7,195 nucleotides of DNA from an uncultured Thalassospira sp. (lineage in GTDB: Bacteria; Pseudomonadota; Alphaproteobacteria; Rhodospirillales_A; Thalassospiraceae). A program made the translations under genes and the position numbers. Positions 4,912 through 7,195 of the stretch are shown here, piece by piece; within the stretch, counting starts at the first letter, position 1, and the number at the start of each line of letters is the position of its first letter. The stretch spans positions 1 through 7,195 of the forward strand of contig CAMPHD010000167.1 of assembly GCA_946885765.1 (NCBI GenBank). The letters are read 5' to 3'. A model generated the notes under the pieces. That model did not search any database. It had not been told where the DNA came from and worked only from the letters and a program-made list of their open reading frames with translations.

Positions 4912-6375
4912 ATGGAAAAACTAAGTGAAATCAGGGCGCGTGCTACACAAGCCCTTTTGGTCATCCTTCTGATACATGTACCGCTTAGTGGTATTGCAGG
5001 CTATGTCGCGAGTGACGATGCGGTTTCCCCACTCATCGCTAGTGCCATATTCGCCATTATTGCCTATGTGACCTACCGTTTTGCCGATGCGCATGCCCCG
5101 ATTAGCAGGTTCATGATTGCAACCGCACTTATGTTGCAGGTCAGTGTGCTGGTTTACGCGTTTCGCGGTCATCACTGGCAAATCGATATTCATATGTATT
5201 TCTTCGCCACGCTTGCCGTTCTGGGATCATTGGTTTGCTGGCGGACCATTGTTGTCGCGTCAGTCGTGGTCGCAGCCCATCACCTGATCCTGAATTTTGC
5301 CTTGCCGTTCTGGGTGTTTCCCGATGGCGGTCAATTCTTCAGGGTTGTCCTGCATGCGGTCATTGTCGTGGCCGAAGCTGGTGTTCTGATATGGTCCTGC
5401 GTTCGATTGTACGGTGCCCTTGCCGATGCCGAGAAAGCCACATCGCACGCCGAGGATGCGGCACGTAGGGCCGAGGATCTGTTGGTACAAAACGAACAGA
5501 TGCGGGCGCAGCGTCAGGCGGAACGTGCACGCTTCCGTACTGAACTGGCGAGTCAGATCCGGGAAAATATCGGGCAGTCGGCCGGAGCGGTTGACGCGGA
5601 ATCCGTACAATTGCAAAAACGCGCCAAGCATATGGAAGACCGCGCCCGCACTGCGCATGAGGCATCGCGCGGTGCCGTGCATGCATCCGAGGAAACTTCT
5701 ACTAATGTGCAGGCCGCAGCATCGGCGGTTGAGGAAATCAACGCTTCGGCAGGAGAAATTTCCCGACAGGTGGATCGTGCGCGCAGCATTACCGACGATG
5801 CGGTTGCACGTTCCGGTCAGGCCAGTGACCGCATTGAATGGTTGTCAAAAGCCGCAGAAAAGATTGGCGAAGTGGTCAATCTGATTACAGATATTGCAGC
5901 CCAAACCAACTTGCTGGCGCTGAACGCAACAATTGAGGCAGCACGGGCCGGCGAGGCAGGGAAGGGTTTTGCCGTGGTGGCAGGCGAGGTCAAGAATCTC
6001 GCGAATCAGACAGCGCGCGCAACTGATGAAATTGCGCAACAGATTGCAGAAATCCAGTCTGCGACGGGGGATTCTGTTGCGGCGGTGAAGGGGGTATCGG
6101 AAAGCATCGAAAGCATGGTCGAAGTTGCCAGCACCATTGCATCGACCATGGATCAGCAGCAGTCCGCAACGCGCGAGATCGCGCAAAGTCTTAATGTGAC
6201 CGTCGATGCCACCCGCGACCTTGCGGAATTGATCCACCAGTTGTCGGCAGTGGCAGACGAGGCCGGACAGACATCAAGCGAAATGTCGGGTAGTGCAGAT
6301 CATTTAGGGAAGGAGGCAACCGCACTTAACCGCAATGTTGAAACGGTTCTGGACCGGTTGGCAAAAAGCGATTGA
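4912..6375 (+). CDS. Methyl-accepting chemotaxis protein with six-helix membrane sensor
   Basis: Chemoreceptor-like signal transducer, 487 aa. Residues 1-165 form about six membrane helices (roughly 14-33, 39-57, 66-84, 95-112, 113-131, 144-163) with short loops. There is therefore no large periplasmic ligand domain. Histidines and acids cluster at helix ends: H87 H88 D92 H94, then H123 H124 N128, then H148 and E155, a pattern suggesting metal, heme or proton sensing. A charged coiled-coil (170-220) takes the place of a recognisable HAMP domain. The signalling hairpin tip is canonical ([20 protein letters not shown], 327-346, then [15 protein letters not shown]), so coupling to CheW/CheA is expected. 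No C-terminal CheR-binding pentapeptide is seen. The ribosome site is weak. The ligand is unknown; receptor class is certain. Confidence 0.94.
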   Translation: MEKLSEIRARATQALLVILLIHVPLSGIAGYVASDDAVSPLIASAIFAIIAYVTYRFADAHAPISRFMIATALMLQVSVLVYAFRGHHWQIDIHMYFFATLAVLGSLVCWRTIVVASVVVAAHHLILNFALPFWVFPDGGQFFRVVLHAVIVVAEAGVLIWSCVRLYGALADAEKATSHAEDAARRAEDLLVQNEQMRAQRQAERARFRTELASQIRENIGQSAGAVDAESVQLQKRAKHMEDRARTAHEASRGAVHASEETSTNVQAAASAVEEINASAGEISRQVDRARSITDDAVARSGQASDRIEWLSKAAEKIGEVVNLITDIAAQTNLLALNATIEAARAGEAGKGFAVVAGEVKNLANQTARATDEIAQQIAEIQSATGDSVAAVKGVSESIESMVEVASTIASTMDQQQSATREIAQSLNVTVDATRDLAELIHQLSAVADEAGQTSSEMSGSADHLGKEATALNRNVETVLDRLAKSD

Positions 6376-6396
6376 TCGCATTTGCATCACCGAAGC

Positions 6397-6425
6397 AAAA
6401 AGCCGGGATAGTGACCCGGCTTTTT
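6397..6425. terminator. Bidirectional intrinsic terminator between convergent genes
   Basis: Perfect 11-bp stem AAAAAGCCGGG/CCCGGCTTTTT (6397-6407 and 6415-6425) with a 7-base loop. It has T5 in both directions: 21 bases after the chemoreceptor stop on plus, and 5 bases after the acetyltransferase stop on minus. Confidence 0.92.
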
Positions 6426-6430
6426 GTATA

Positions 6431-6916
6431 TTAGGGAAGCTGCTTGGCAAGGTTCCGCAATTCGTTGCCATCAATTTCATATTGCAGGGCGCCAGAGTTG
6501 CGCGCACCGAGCCGTTCGTAAAACCGGCAGGCAGCTTCGTTGCGATGCAGGACGGACCACCACATCGAAATATAGCCTTCGTCGATGGCGAATTTGCCAA
6601 GAGCCTTCATCAACCTGTTTCCAACCTTTTCCGAACGCATCTCGGGCACAACGTAAAGCTCGGTCATCCATAACCCGATCTTCGAGTAATCCGGGTTATA
6701 GAATGGCTGAAAGATCGTCTGTCCGACAGCGCGATTTCCGTGCCAGGCGATCAGGCTTTTGATCAGTGCCTTTGGCCCGAACATCATTTCATGGATGCTT
6801 TCGGTCGTATGAGGCGGACTGTCGTAATCAAGTTCGACATGCAGGGCATTGGACATGTCGGCGACATGGACGCTGTTTTCCGGGCGGGCCAGGGAAATGT
6901 TGATGTCAGGTGTCAT
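6431..6916 (-). CDS. GNAT family N-acetyltransferase
   Basis: 161-aa acetyl-CoA-dependent acetyltransferase of the GNAT fold; the acceptor is unknown. Motif A is LYVVPEMRSEKVGNRLM (87-103), where the acetyl-CoA loop normally reads R/Q-x-x-G-x-G/A. Here it is R94-S-E-K97-V-G99, with lysine in place of the middle glycine. Motif B is NEAACRFYERLGAR (126-139), with Y133 in the position of the usual general acid. Length suits a single domain. The ribosome site is weak. It lies 86 bases downstream of greA on the same strand, but a strong terminator sits 30 bases before its ATG, so it needs read-through or its own promoter. A candidate is TTGATC (6942-6947), 17 bases, TATCTG (6919-6924), almost on top of the start codon. 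Confidence 0.9.
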   Translation of the reverse strand: MTPDINISLARPENSVHVADMSNALHVELDYDSPPHTTESIHEMMFGPKALIKSLIAWHGNRAVGQTIFQPFYNPDYSKIGLWMTELYVVPEMRSEKVGNRLMKALGKFAIDEGYISMWWSVLHRNEAACRFYERLGARNSGALQYEIDGNELRNLAKQLP

Positions 6917-6918
6917 GG

Positions 6919-6947
6919 CAGATATTTGTGCAGGGTGTTTGGATCAA
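6919..6947 (-). promoter_or_regulatory. Tentative promoter overlapping the greA terminator tail
   Basis: Minus-strand TTGATC (6942-6947) and TATCTG (6919-6924) are exactly 17 bases apart. The predicted start falls at or just inside the ATG at 6916, so it would make a leaderless mRNA or a shorter protein. The match may be chance. Confidence 0.22.
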
Positions 6948-6977
6948 AAAAAAACGGCCCGATATTTATCGGGCCGT
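6946..6977 (-). terminator. Intrinsic terminator of greA
   Basis: Perfect stem CGGCCCGATA/TATCGGGCCG (6955-6964 and 6967-6976), extended by an A-T pair (6954/6977), with a tiny loop and a T9 run on the minus strand (6946-6954). It lies 25 bases after the greA stop. Confidence 0.93.
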
Positions 6978-7002
6978 ACTTTCGCGAGATACTGTAATAG
7001 GA

Positions 7003-7195
7003 TCAGGCGAATTCGACCTTCAGGATCTCGTAGCTTTTTGTGCCACCGGGAACGGTGACTTCTACGGATTCACCAACAGCCTTGCCGATCAGCGCCCGGC
7101 CAATCGGAGACGTCGTCGAAATACGACCGGAATTGATATCCGCCTCGATCGGACCGACAACCTGATAGGTGGTTTCCTCGTCGGTGTCCTCGTCG
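7003..7195 (-). CDS. greA: Transcription elongation factor GreA, C-terminal part (cut by window edge)
   Basis: Only the last 63 codons are in the window; the N-terminal coiled coil lies beyond 7195. The visible part is the C-terminal FKBP-like domain, with [18 protein letters not shown], then [18 protein letters not shown] and [16 protein letters not shown], which closely follow the GreA signature ([13 protein letters not shown]...YEI). GreA binds RNA polymerase and promotes cleavage of backtracked transcripts. It ends normally with TGA at 7003-7005 and is followed by a strong terminator. Confidence 0.95.
   Translation of the reverse strand, partial: DEDTDEETTYQVVGPIEADINSGRISTTSPIGRALIGKAVGESVEVTVPGGTKSYEILKVEFA

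Noticed and set aside
5260..5686. Minus- and plus-strand frames of 100-156 codons inside the chemoreceptor gene
   Set aside because: Shadows of the real gene in GC-rich DNA; no motifs or ribosome sites.
1..7195. CRISPR arrays, tRNA/rRNA genes, insertion sequences
   Set aside because: No regularly spaced repeats, no cloverleaf with a tRNA-type 3' end, and no transposase or paired terminal repeats were seen.

Overview
The window looks like chromosomal DNA of an alphaproteobacterium, most likely a Rhodospirillales member of the Thalassospira type. This rests on moderate GC, protein style, and the neighbouring lrp / trxB / LysR order shared with alphaproteobacteria such as the rhizobia. The genus is an inference; no search was possible.

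Left part (1-1071): no convincing intact protein gene. The main content is a tandem pair of related structured small-RNA candidates on the minus strand (about 206-350 and 576-753). Each ends in a strong intrinsic terminator. Both carry the same block, a CCC-loop hairpin followed by GCCTCCCTG, which is complementary to Shine-Dalgarno sequences. Between them is a faint LysR-like C-terminal remnant. Near the window start are dyads and a short direct repeat.

Middle (1072-4075): three minus/plus genes of redox and regulatory character. A LysR-type regulator resembling LsrB/VtlR (minus) and thioredoxin reductase trxB (minus) are separated by a trxB terminator, so the LysR gene probably has its own promoter. 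An Lrp/AsnC-type regulator is divergent from trxB (plus), with candidate promoters for both and a dyad between them. In rhizobia the lsrB/vtlR gene sits beside the tandem AbcR1/AbcR2 small RNAs, so a tandem anti-SD RNA pair just downstream of an lsrB-like gene here suggests a divergent AbcR-like locus.

Right part (4076-6425): after the lrp terminator comes a roughly 400-base spacer with a long bulged hairpin. A probable two-gene operon follows: a small single-pass membrane protein of unknown function and a methyl-accepting chemotaxis protein. The latter has a six-helix, histidine-bearing membrane sensor and no periplasmic ligand domain. The operon ends in a terminator that works in both directions.

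End (6426-7195): a GNAT acetyltransferase and the 3' end of greA, both on the minus strand, with a strong greA terminator just upstream of the GNAT start.
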